In this document: positions 45,421 to 55,457 of the stretch, piece by piece
Numbering within the stretch: the stretch's first letter is position 1
How the letters are laid out: each line of letters opens with the position of its first letter
Source of the DNA: Drosophila persimilis
Lineage: Eukaryota > Arthropoda > Insecta > Diptera > Drosophilidae
Assembly (NCBI RefSeq): GCF_003286085.1
Contig: NW_020825410.1
Span: 185,001 to 249,000 of the forward strand
Length of the DNA stretch: 64,000 nt
Direction: 5' to 3'
The notes under the pieces: generated by a model
Database searches by the model: none
Seen by the model: only the letters and a program-made list of their open reading frames with translations
Told to the model about the DNA's origin: nothing
Position numbers and translations under genes: made by a program

Positions 45421-46041
45421 TGTTAATGTTTTTTTATATTCATATACTTATTTATGTTAATGTGTGTGTGTGTGTGTGTGTGTAGGAAGCTGGGTTGCAT
45501 ACGGTACATAAACCGTCTACAGTTTGGTCGTCGCAACTAGAACTTGAACCAGTTGGACTGCGGAGTGGGTATCCTACGGTGCGCAAGGGAGGATCTGAAG
45601 ACACAGCGACAGCCTGTGATGATTGCGATGGAAGATGAGTGACAGGCAGCTATGGTACTGTTTGTAATACTGATTTTTATTGAACATATGCATCTCCTTA
45701 TATAGCTAGCAGTGGTACTCTTATTCTATGGGAAGGAACGCACAGGCTCCTTGTGAGTGTATTTTTAGATTGGGTACTTACACTTACTCTGTGCGGGGGT
45801 TATATTTCAGCGCATTTACTTAGGTACTTGGCAGCAATAAAGTAGATAGTTTATTGCTTGATCCCTTTTGGTGGGTTCGAGTTTACAAGTGCTATTGTCT
45901 ATTCTTAGTTGCTAATGTATTTTTCGTGTCGTCATATTCATTTACATGAAATGACATGGACAATTTTATTTATGAGTATTTGTGTATGAGATTGAACTGT
46001 ATATTCCTAATATTCATTAAATACTTGTCTGTGGCTGAACA
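45421..46041 (-). mobile_element. BEL-1 long terminal repeat, complete, reverse
   Basis: Reverse copy of the LTR, with TGTTCAGCC ending at 46041 next to the Rep YACCSY codons. Its 3' end has an extra ~34 bp of AT-rich sequence flanked by two TGTTAATG motifs (45421 and 45455). This looks like a small duplication of the LTR terminus around AT-rich filler. Confidence 0.8.
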
Positions 46042-47556
46042 ATAGCTACAGCATGCATAAGGGTCCAAAATGTATTGGATATCCATATTGGCCCTTTGCA
46101 TTAAAAGGATGTGTTTATTATAAGCATTAACGCAAATCTCAGCAAATGACCTTTTTAGAAAAATGTGTGGTTTCTTTAAACCAGAAGAAATTGCATATTT
46201 GTAGTCCTCGTAATTGAGGCTCACTTGGTCGTGCGAAAGAAAGTTCTCAAATATGCTCAAGTGATCAATCATATCAGAGGATTGATCAGAATTTAGTAGG
46301 TCTTGAATTTTCTTAAAATTTCCTTGGTGAAAATCAAGGTTTGGAGTTTCCTCCGGCAGTGGACTCAATATCTCCGTTTGGGGCATTGGAGGGTATGGAA
46401 TACCGAATCTACAAACTTTTTTTCCAGTTTTATTGGCTTTTTTAAGACATGACATGTCCTTATGCCGATGCTTTTGGTATTCAACATACGGAGCTAATTC
46501 AGAGTCTGTGACATCTACTGTATTATGGTTGTTAATGAAGGCTATAACTGTTGAAATTGACTCTGTACTGGTTAAGTCCACTGCTGGGGCATCTTTCAGC
46601 CAAAACATGCCGTGAATATGGGGGGAACCTCTTTGTTGGAATTCAACACGCCAATAATATTTTATGACGAAGTTTTCTCCGAAAATGCCCTCCCAATTCC
46701 TCATAACTTTTAAAATCTCGCGATACCTATAATCGAAATACCTAGCACAAGTAACTGGATCTGCCCTGATAAGTCGCTCCTTTTTGGTGTAGGCTAGATT
46801 CATTGCTTCTTCTTCGCTAATGATCTCCCATCTACGTTTTTTATGAGCAAAACAAGCAACTCTGGCCACCGCGTTTCAGCAGTAGACAGAGTAATGAAAA
46901 AGTCGACAGGCCGAACTGACGAATCATGGCCATAACCTTCTTCTTTTCATCCTCCCAGTGAGCCGGAGACGATCGAATATCACGAAGAACCCTATATCCC
47001 TCATCGTGGTTAATAAGCCCCCCTATGAAATTCTCATTAAGAGCGTTAGCTGCCGTTACTGCACTGGATGTGCTCCGCTTACGTAAGCAGATTGAAATAT
47101 TATTTCGAATCTTAATGAGTTCTAACTTCTTATAATTGAAGAATAGTTTGTCAGTTCTACAACCTCTCCTATCTACATTTCGAAGCTCTGATCTAACAAT
47201 GGTTGTAAAACTTTGCGAAGATTGTCTTTTGACGCCTGCATAAATAGTGGGAAAGAATAACTCTTCCGAGTCAATGTCTAGAATCATGTCGAGAGGTCGT
47301 TGGCCTTGACCTGGTGCGATTTTAATAATCCTATCATCAAATGGTATGTTGTTTTCAAGCAGAGTTTCCTGACCTCCAGGGTTGACCTCTTCGGCTTCTA
47401 CTTCCTCGTCGGGATGGGCTGGATCCGTATCTACATTCCTATCTCTATTCTGCATACTTTCTAAAAAGGCAGAGATCCATTGCTCGTTAACTACAACATT
47501 ATGCTTTTTATACAAATCTGTGGTAACTAAATAACAAAGTGCTTCAAAAATTTTGG
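46042..47556 (-). pseudogene. Helentron Rep fragment, reverse, joined to LOA-A
   Basis: The catalytic part (46869-46042, HUH motif SPHIHGMFW) and the preceding segment (47515-46841, YKKHNVVVNEQWISAF to RQFGLSTF) are present. Unlike the 7970-10738 copy, this one keeps ~50 bp around 46940-46975 (RSSPAHWEDEKKKVMAM). A one-base loss in the T run at about 46897 shifts the frame between the two parts. The gene is cut at 47556 and joined to LOA-A through seven filler bases GAATTTT. Confidence 0.8.
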
Positions 47557-47563
47557 GAATTTT

Positions 47564-50500
47564 GTAGAAAGGCTGAGCCCAGGTGCTGTAGCCTTCTTCT
47601 GCTGAGAGCTGGGCAGGAGCAGAACAGATGTTCCACTGTCTCCTCCTCTTCCTCGTCTCTACAGCTGCGACAAAAATCGTTATGTGGGGCCCCCAGCCTG
47701 TTAGCGTGGGTGCCTATTAGCCAGTGTCCCGTGAGGGAACGTGTGACTACGCTGCACCTTTTCCTGCTTAACTTGAGGAGCTCGGAGGTGCTTCATGTCC
47801 ATGGTCGGCCATGTTTGCCGAGTTGTGCGACATCGTGGCACTGTTTGCCACATATCGTTTTTTAGTCGCTTGTATTGCTCCCTAATAATGAGCTTACAGG
47901 TGGCCATTGGCATACAGATATCCTCCTTGTCTTGGAGAAGGGGGATTGTAGTGCCAGATCTGGCCAGCTCGTCTGCTATACAGTTGCCCTCGATGTCCCG
48001 GTGGCCCGGGACCCAAATTAGGCTAATAGCAAATTGCTGAGCCATCTCGTGCAGAGATTTGCGGCAGTCTGCCACGGTGACCGAAATCGCGATTTGATCG
48101 AAATAGCGATTTGATCGCAGCCTGGCTGTCGCTATAAATGTTTAGCTTGGTTGCCGTGACGGCAGCCGCTTGTAGGCAGTCTAGAGCCTCCCTGATTGCT
48201 ATGACTTCCGCTTGAAAGACACTGCAATGATCTGGGAGTCTGAAGGAATGCCTTATGTTTAGCTGTTCAGAGTAGATTCCCCCTCCGACTCTGTCGTCCA
48301 GCTTTGATCCATCTGTGAAGATGTTTATGGCCCCATCTGGGCCTGGGAGTCCCTCGAGCCATTCGTCTCTGTGAGGGATGATTGTGTCGAAGGGAGTGTC
48401 TGTATACTCTCTTGGAACTTAGTAGTAACTCCGTAACTCCGTAGAGTAGTATTGGTCTCACTATAGCTTGATATATCCATTGGACTATGCTTGGGATCAT
48501 ACCCCATCTTAGCCCAATAGCTTTTTTGCATGTATAGAGTGCAGTCATTGCCTTCTTCACTCTGTCTTTGACATTCAGGTTCCAGCTAAGCTTCTTGTCA
48601 ATTACCAACCCTAAGTAACTGGCATTGTCGCTAAAGGAGAGCCTGCATCCTTGTAGTATTGTAGGGTTGAGGGTCGGGACCTTGTATTTATTTGTGAATA
48701 GTACGAGTTCCGTTTTTGAGGGATTTACTCCCAGACCACGCGATTCTTTCCAATCCGACAGTTGCGCTAGCTTTGTGGACATTAAGTCGCACAGTGTTTG
48801 GGAGTATTTCCCCGAGAAGATAATCGCAACATCGTCCGCATAGGCCACGACTTTGCAGCCCCCCCCCCTCTAGGTCACATAGAATCTTGTTGACTGCTAT
48901 GTTCCACAGAAGAGGAGACAGGACACTACCTTGCGGGGTGCCTCTGTTGACATACCTTGACTGGGCGGACGATCCCATCGATGATGTCACCGTCCTGCAT
49001 GTGAGCAATCGATCAATGAGCATCACCAAGTGACGGTCCACCCCCCAGGTCAGTCAGGGCTTCTGTAATGGCACCCGGTACAACGTTGTTGAAAGCTCCC
49101 TCAATATCGAGAAAGGCTATGAGTGAGTACTCTTTGTGATGCAGAGATTTCTCTACCGCTGAGATCACTTCATGAAGAGCCGTTTCCTTTCCGGTAGGCA
49201 TGCTGTGCGCCTGACAGCAACTGAGGGTGTATAGTTGTCCTCAGTTGCAGCCCGACGAGTCTCTCAAAGGTTTTGAGGAGGAAGGACGACAGGCTGATTG
49301 GTCTAAAGTCTTTTGCAGCTGACTGCGAGGCTTTCCCAGCTTTGGGAATGAAGACTATCTTTGCCTTAAGCCATGTTCGCGGGATTGTACCCACAGCCAG
49401 TATCTTCCTGAAGATACCTTGTAGCCAGTTGATGGCCGTATCCCCGGCCTTCTGAAGTTGGGCCGGGATTACCTGGTCTGGGCCTGGCGATTTGAACGGG
49501 TTGAAGCTGTTTATTGCCCAGCTTATGTTACGTTTTGTGAGGATGTGATCCATCGAGGTTACCGGTCCCTCTCCTGGAAGATGTGCCGTCTCGATGGTTG
49601 TGCACCCTGGAAAATGTGTGTCTAGTAGAATGTGCAGGGACTCCTCACTGGAGTTAGTCCACGTGCCGTCATTCCTTTTAAGATACCCTACCGAGGGGTT
49701 AGTTTTTGAGAGAATCTTGCGAAGCCTTGCGGCCTCTGACGTTTCCTCAATTTCCGACCAAAATTTTTGCCAAGAGGCCCTTTTTGCTTTCCTTGTTTCC
49801 TTTTTATATAGTGACAGACTGATTTTATAGTCTGCCCAGTGGCTCTCCTCGTTCGCGCTTTTGGCCCTGTTGAAGAGGGTCCTGCAGCTTTTACGTAGGA
49901 TGTCTATTTGTTTTGACCACCAGGGGGGTTTCTTTTTCCCCCTAGGTTTGCTAGAGGGGCATGCTGCAAAGCCGCGAAGGCTTTGTTGCATGCCTCTGTG
50001 AACCTGTTCACTAGGCGATCTAGGTCGTCTTTTGTGTCAGGGCATGATGGTGCTTTGGAGGGGAGTAAGTCCTCCAGGGCTGAGCTATATTTTTCCCAGT
50101 TGGCTTTCCTGGGATTAATATAGTCCTTAGGTTTCGAAGACTCGAGGGATAGTGTTGTCTCGATGTATCTGTGGTCAGAGAAAGAGTGGTCATCAAGGAC
50201 TTGCCAACTCTTGACTATGTCTAACAGTTTGGAAGACACTAGGGTGATGTCAATAACCTCCTGTCGATTTTTAATTATAAAAGTGGGGTCGTTGCCCCGA
50301 TTACAAATAAATAGATTTGAGTTAAGGATGAAGCTGAAAAGTGACTCACCCCTTACATTTGTGTTCGAGCTCCCCCATTGAGTGTGGTGAGCGTTGGCAT
50401 CGCAACCTATTAATAGGTCTATGTCCGACCTCTCGCTGTCGCTGGCTAGTTTGCGAAAAAGGTCGTTGGGAGGATCGTTTCCCTCATGGGCCATGTAGGA

Positions 50501-50806
50501 CGACATCAGCCTTAGATGTGTCCCTTTCAGCTCTAGGCTTGCCGCCGTGTTGTCGCTATCGCTATAATTATGGAGCAGAAAGATATTAAGGTGCTTTCTG
50601 GCGAGAATTCAGGTGCGGGTTTTACCTTCATGTTGAGCTACAATTATCTTGTACTCCTTCGACCCTAGTCCACAAACCTTGTCTCCCACTATCCAAGGTT
50701 CCTGGATCAGGGCTACGTCTGCTCCGCTCTCTTCGAGGCGGAGTATAAGAGCAGCGGATGCTGCTTTACAGTGGTGGAGATTGATCTGAAGGAGCCTCAG
50801 GGACAT
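47564..50806 (-). pseudogene. LOA-A ORF2, inverted copy, broken
   Basis: Endonuclease (open from 50506 to 49904, GCDANAHHTQWG), reverse transcriptase (FKSPGPDQV, AYADDVAII from 48848) and RNase H (WVPGHRDIEGN). The G run has ten bases (C at 48859-48868) and shifts LEGGG out of frame. Linker deletion present. The C-terminal finger is cut by the Rep junction. Confidence 0.75.
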
Positions 50807-51761
50807 CCTTAGTGTTCTCCACCACTGTAATGTCGGCATCCGGATCGTCCTCGACTTCCTCGTGGCAACACATCGCCTCGAAGTCGCATCTCAGCGTGCC
50901 ATCGGTGGAGTAGCCCTCTGGGTCTATCTCTGTGTGATCGTCGGGTGCTTCGATCTCCGAGGCAGCGTCCTGCTCGACTGGCTTGTGGACAGGACGTGCC
51001 TCGGCCGCCGCATCCGACTTGTAGACCTTTACGGTCACAGAGCTGAACCCACAATTGAGCTCGCCTTTGGCAGCCTCAATCGGGGCCAGCGACTCTTTGT
51101 TGAGGACGACCACCGCCTGGTTTGTGGGGCCCTGTGTCGTCTCAACTTTGACCACTTTCCAATCCGCTGTTGGGAGGTGGGGGTTGCATCTTTGCAGCAT
51201 TTTTAGGATGCGCTCCGGCTCCTTCATGGAGGCGGGCACCCAGACTCTCGCCCTTGGTCTACTGGGCACTTCGCTCCAGTCTACAAGTCTCAAGTCTGGC
51301 AATCTGCGCGAACGATGCGTTAGGCAGCACTCTGGAGCGCTTCGGTGTCGGCCCCAGAGTCTCCTGCGAGCGCTGCCTTTTTTGCTGAGGGGCTTCCTTC
51401 TTCGGTGCTTCCTTGCCAAAGTTCGGCAGCACCTTCGAGGCCCACTCAACCTTCTTTATCCATTTGTCCGTCGGGCTGGACGCCCGAGTGTTGCCAGCAC
51501 TCCTTCTATCGGCATATGTAAAAGATTTGGCTTGGACACTAGTAGATGGTGACTCATCACCCGCCACTTTACCAGCAGGCAGAGCAGCCGCAGGATTGCA
51601 TAGCCACTCTGCCAAGGTATCGGTTTTGGGAGCCAATTCACAACCCACCCCGACACCGGGATGGGACCCCTTTGGGCTCTCCCTAGCATCTTCCGCCGCG
51701 CAGGTTTTCCCTGCTGATTTGCGGGTCGGGCCAGGCCTTTGGGCCGCTGCCTTCCCCTGTT
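50766..51761 (-). pseudogene. LOA-A ORF1, inverted copy
   Basis: 5'-truncated ORF1 with the shared frameshift. The first frame ends at LETCRLERSAQ. The second carries VWVPASMKEPERILKMLQ to the stop at 50766. The start codon is missing. Confidence 0.7.
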
Positions 51762-51764
51762 AAC

Positions 51765-51785
51765 CTTTAGGTTAGGTTAGGTTAA
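51765..51785 (-). repeat. LOA-B 3' tail of CCTAA-type repeats
   Basis: On the forward strand TTTAGGTTAGGTTAGGTTAA, i.e. three TTAGG units. It marks the 3' end of LOA-B and matches the LOA-A tail although the two families differ strongly elsewhere. Confidence 0.75.
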
Positions 51786-51872
51786 CCCGGACGGCCCTCA
51801 GCGGGGCCGCGCATAGGCCAATATGGCCCTTAGTTATCCGGATGGGGGGGTGTATGAACAGTCGCGGGAGTG

Positions 51873-54800
51873 TTAATGTGGTTTTAAAAAGTCCCCGAGA
51901 ATCGAGGTGTTTTTAGCATAGGCCAGCAGTTCCTGAGGCGTCCTTTTGGAGGCATCTTCCAGTGATGCCAACACTGGGGCGCCCAGGTATCTCCTCCTTG
52001 CCCTTGAGAGAGCCGGACAGTTGCAGATGAGATGTTCCAGGGTTTCGATAGCCCCAGGTTCCTCACATTTCCTGCAACTGTCTCTGTTGGTGATGCCTAG
52101 CTTTGCTGCATGTGCAGCAGCCAGACAGTGACCTGTTAGTATTCCCACCATCAGTCTGCAGTCCTTTCGTGGTAGGTGCAGTAGGTAGTGGCTAAGTTTC
52201 TCGTTGCGCTCCTTGCACATTATCTTCGAGGTTCTGCAGGTGGTGGTACTCCTCCACCTGCTATCAGTCTGTGCTCTAGCCTGCTTCTCTAGATCGCCTT
52301 GCAGCGTTCTGAGGGAGACAGGCACGTTCTCGGTTCTCCTATTCTCCAGCCCGAAGCCTTCCTTAGCTAGTACGTCCGCCGCTTCGTTTCCTTCGATGCC
52401 CTGGTGGCTGGGAACCCAATAGATCCGCACTGTCTTTGTCGTGCTTAGGATGTCTAATGCCTCCCTGCTCGCCAAGACACTTCTGGAACTGACCACGGAC
52501 GACTGCATGGATCTTATCGCCGCTTGGCTGTCGACGAATAGGTTGACCGCATCGTGTGCTCGTTCTGTGAGGAGAGCGACCTCCGCTGCTTTCCCGATGG
52601 CAAAAACTTCTGCCTGGAATATGCTGCATGGGTCGGGTAGCTTATACGACAGCCTTATCTCGGGGTCTGTGCAGTATAGGCCCGCTCCTACTCCTCCGTC
52701 CATCTTGGAGCCGTCTGTGTATATATTGAGGTGCTCAGTTTGGTCCCTTCCAATCTTCCAGTCTTCAGGTCCCAGAGATGTGGTTGTTTTGACGTCAAGG
52801 CAAGTTTGGGGGGTCATGTAGTCAGTTGATCTGGTCATTTCCCTGCCGATTGAACTATGCCCGTATCCTTGTGGCGATAGATTTCCTGATGCTATGAGGC
52901 GTTGTGCTGCCTTTCCCGCAATCAGGCGAGCGTGAATGTCCAGGGGGTCGATTCCGAGTATGGTTTCGAGTGCTTTTGTTGGGGTTGACCTCAGCGCCCC
53001 TGTAATACAGAGCAGAGCCTGTCGCTGAGTCTTCTCCATAAGCTTATGGTATGTCTTCTTTTCAGTAGCCTGCCACCACACTAAGGCTCCATACAGCAGA
53101 GTTGGTCGCACCACCGAGATGTAGATCCAGTGCATTAGAGCAGGTGACAGGCCCCATGTGCTGCTGAGCATCTTCTTGGATGCATAAAGCGCAATGGTAG
53201 CCTTCTTCACCCTTTCCACTACATTGGGCCTCCATGCCAGCTTGCTGTCCAGTACTGTGCCTAGGTATTTCACCTGTGATTTTGGGGTCAGCCTAGTTTG
53301 GTCAATTTTCGGGGGGGTCCATATCGGTACCTTGTACCTCTTGGTAAAGAGGATGAGGTCCGTCTTGTCCGCGTTGATACTGAGTCCTACCTCTTCCGCC
53401 CACTCACGTATCTCCCTGAGTGTACGTTCCATTAAGGAGCTGAGGGTCGATGGACATACACCCGTAATAAGTATGCTTATGTCATCTGCATAAGCTGTTA
53501 TCTTTGGGGCCTTCCTTTCAAATCTCTTGATGAGGTCATCGACCACCAGATTCCACAGTAGTGGCGACAGGACTCCACCCTGAGGTGTGCCTCTGTGTGC
53601 CCCCTTTACCATGGAAGCAGTGCCCCACTCCGATTGCACCCGTCTGCAACTTAGGAGGTTTTTGATCCAGACGTTGATTGCAGGGTGTATGTTATTCGCT
53701 TCTAGGCGACTTGTTATTGCGGTTGTGGCCACGTTGTTGAATGCTCCTGAGATGTCCACAAATGCTCCCAAAGCATACTTTTTGTTGTGAAGGGCGCTCT
53801 CGATGGTGGCTACTAGCGAGTGTAGTGCCGTCTCCACTGATTTCCCTTTAGTGTAGGCGTGTTGGTTTGTTGACATCAGTCCCTCTACCTCATTCCTGAT
53901 GTGCAAATCCAACAGCTTTTCTAGTGTTTTTAGTATAAAGGAGGTAAGGCTTATCGGTCTGTAGTCCTTGGGACTCACGTGGCTGCACTTTCCTGCCTTA
54001 GGGAGGAAGACAACTCTCGAGGTTCTCCATTGGATGGGGATATAGCCCGTACTTAGGCATGCTGAGTATATTGCGAGGAGCCATGGGGTGATAACCTCTT
54101 TGGTCAACTGCATCATGGCTGGGAATATCCCGTCCAGTCCTGGTGCTTTTATGCCCGCGAAGGAGTCTATGGCCCAGTGTATTCTCTTAGTGGTTAACAG
54201 ACCTATTGGAGGGTGCTGTTCCTCGGTTGCTAGGTCCTGATGCTCCTTGGCGTCAGTGACCTCGGTGCATCCAGGGAAGTGCGCCTCCATTAGTGCTGTT
54301 AGGGCTTCTTTGCTGCCCTCTGTCCACTGTCCGTTGTCTAGTTTTAGTTGGCTCTGTACTGTGGGCTGCTTTGAAAGCAGCTTCCGAAGCCTGGCGGTTT
54401 CGGGTACTTTCTCGATGTTGGAGCAGAAGTTTCTCCACGAGTTCCTTTGTGCCTTACGTATTTCCTTCTTGTAGCTCCTAAGTAGGATTTTATATTCCTC
54501 ATTGACAATCTCCTCGTTCGCTTGTTTGGCGATCTTGAAGAATTCCTTGAGGTTGTTCCTTTGGAGAGAGAGATCTCGGTTCCACCAGAGTGGCTTGGAC
54601 CTCCTCTTCGTTCTCGAGGGTTTGCACGATGCATGGTAGGCGTTCAGTAGCTCGTTGGATAGGGTCTTTAGGGACTTCTCTATATCCTCCGCGGATTTCA
54701 CTGAGCCCGGATTCGCGAGCTTCGAAGTAACTGTCTTTTTAAACTTTGCCCAGTTTGTGTTCCGGGGGTTTCTATAGACTGTTGTCTTCGAAGGGTGTTT

Positions 54801-55457
54801 GAATTCGCACTTGAACTGAATGTACTTATGGTCTGAGAAGGATGGTCTATCGAGGACCCTCCAGCTAGATACCGTAGTACTGTTTCCCATTGCAAGTGTT
54901 AGGTCTAGCACGTTAGATGAGGTTGGACCTACGAAGGTGTGCTCCTCCCCAACGTTTGCTATATATAGATTAGTTGCTAGTATAAAGTTTAGGAGTGACT
55001 CACCTCTGTCATTGATGTCGGTGCTTCTCCACACATTATGGTGGGCGTTGGCGTCCGTTCCGATGACGAGTTGATAGTTTTTGGTGCCGGCTTTTGTCAC
55101 CAGGCTCCTGAGTTCGTCGGGTGGTGCGGGTCTGTCGTGAGCCATGTAGCAGGAAGCCACCAGAAGGCGCTTTTCATCACTTTCCAGCATCACAACCGTC
55201 AGGTCATCCGTGCTGTAATGAGACATAAGGTAAGCATGGATTCCCTTTCGTACGAGTACGACGGTTCTGCTCCTGCTTACCGATGTTGAGTAGAACAGGT
55301 TATGATTTGAGGACTTTAGTCCGGCCACTGAATTGCCTGTCGCAATCCAGGGCTCCTGGACTAGAGCTATGTCGGCGAGCCCTTGCTCCATGGCGATGAG
55401 GAGCTCCGCCGACGCTACCTTGCTTTTATGCAAGTTGAGCTGCAGCACACTCAGCAT
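51873..55457 (-). CDS. LOA-B ORF2 (endonuclease, reverse transcriptase, RNase H), intact
   Basis: The likely start is the ATG at 55457 (MLSVLQLNLHKSKVAS), giving about 1194 codons. The endonuclease (residues ~1-230) has VQEPW, GTDANAHH and SFSDHKYI. The reverse transcriptase (~440-720) has KAPGLDGIFPA, DYRPISLTSF, HAYTKGKSVETAL, FVDISGAFNN, RGTPQGGVLSPLL and the catalytic AYADDISIL. RNase H (~900-1040) shows YTDGSKMDGGVG, FQAEVFAI, FVDSQAA and NEAADVLA, the expected D-E-D-D set. A finger CRKCEEPGAIETLEHLICNC lies near the C-terminus. The protein would nick DNA, reverse transcribe and remove RNA. No stops or shifts occur, unlike all other LINE ORF2s here except CR1. Confidence 0.85.
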   Translation of the reverse strand: MLSVLQLNLHKSKVASAELLIAMEQGLADIALVQEPWIATGNSVAGLKSSNHNLFYSTSVSRSRTVVLVRKGIHAYLMSHYSTDDLTVVMLESDEKRLLVASCYMAHDRPAPPDELRSLVTKAGTKNYQLVIGTDANAHHNVWRSTDINDRGESLLNFILATNLYIANVGEEHTFVGPTSSNVLDLTLAMGNSTTVSSWRVLDRPSFSDHKYIQFKCEFKHPSKTTVYRNPRNTNWAKFKKTVTSKLANPGSVKSAEDIEKSLKTLSNELLNAYHASCKPSRTKRRSKPLWWNRDLSLQRNNLKEFFKIAKQANEEIVNEEYKILLRSYKKEIRKAQRNSWRNFCSNIEKVPETARLRKLLSKQPTVQSQLKLDNGQWTEGSKEALTALMEAHFPGCTEVTDAKEHQDLATEEQHPPIGLLTTKRIHWAIDSFAGIKAPGLDGIFPAMMQLTKEVITPWLLAIYSACLSTGYIPIQWRTSRVVFLPKAGKCSHVSPKDYRPISLTSFILKTLEKLLDLHIRNEVEGLMSTNQHAYTKGKSVETALHSLVATIESALHNKKYALGAFVDISGAFNNVATTAITSRLEANNIHPAINVWIKNLLSCRRVQSEWGTASMVKGAHRGTPQGGVLSPLLWNLVVDDLIKRFERKAPKITAYADDISILITGVCPSTLSSLMERTLREIREWAEEVGLSINADKTDLILFTKRYKVPIWTPPKIDQTRLTPKSQVKYLGTVLDSKLAWRPNVVERVKKATIALYASKKMLSSTWGLSPALMHWIYISVVRPTLLYGALVWWQATEKKTYHKLMEKTQRQALLCITGALRSTPTKALETILGIDPLDIHARLIAGKAAQRLIASGNLSPQGYGHSSIGREMTRSTDYMTPQTCLDVKTTTSLGPEDWKIGRDQTEHLNIYTDGSKMDGGVGAGLYCTDPEIRLSYKLPDPCSIFQAEVFAIGKAAEVALLTERAHDAVNLFVDSQAAIRSMQSSVVSSRSVLASREALDILSTTKTVRIYWVPSHQGIEGNEAADVLAKEGFGLENRRTENVPVSLRTLQGDLEKQARAQTDSRWRSTTTCRTSKIMCKERNEKLSHYLLHLPRKDCRLMVGILTGHCLAAAHAAKLGITNRDSCRKCEEPGAIETLEHLICNCPALSRARRRYLGAPVLASLEDASKRTPQELLAYAKNTSILGDFLKPH

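Larger units (their letters stand above)
41201..46041. repeat. Large palindrome of BEL LTR and gag, extended by Rep
   Basis: The left arm 41201-43239 and right arm 43984-46041 are nearly identical inverted copies separated by 744 bp. Outside, Rep 40373-41200 pairs with 46042-46869, so the total arm length is at least 2.8 kb. The outer part is offset by 19 positions because the right LTR carries a ~34-bp insertion near 45430 and a shorter (CA)n. Confidence 0.85.
47564..51761 (-). mobile_element. LOA-clade LINE, family LOA-A, inverted copy
   Basis: Reverse-strand LOA-A truncated at both ends: the 5' side stops in ORF1 at CAAACAGGGGAAGGC (51761), the 3' side stops before the tail (47564). It has the RT-RNase H linker deletion of copies 2 and 3. 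It shares GAGCTCAATTGTGGG and the GACATGAAGCACC deletion with copy 3b only, yet carries AAGGTCCC like copies 1 and 2. A small duplication of CGATTTGATCG is present at about 48090-48115. Confidence 0.8.

Noticed and set aside
51765..51785. TTAGG repeats as a telomere remnant
   Set aside because: Only three units, placed exactly at the 3' ends of LOA elements. They are part of the LINE tail.
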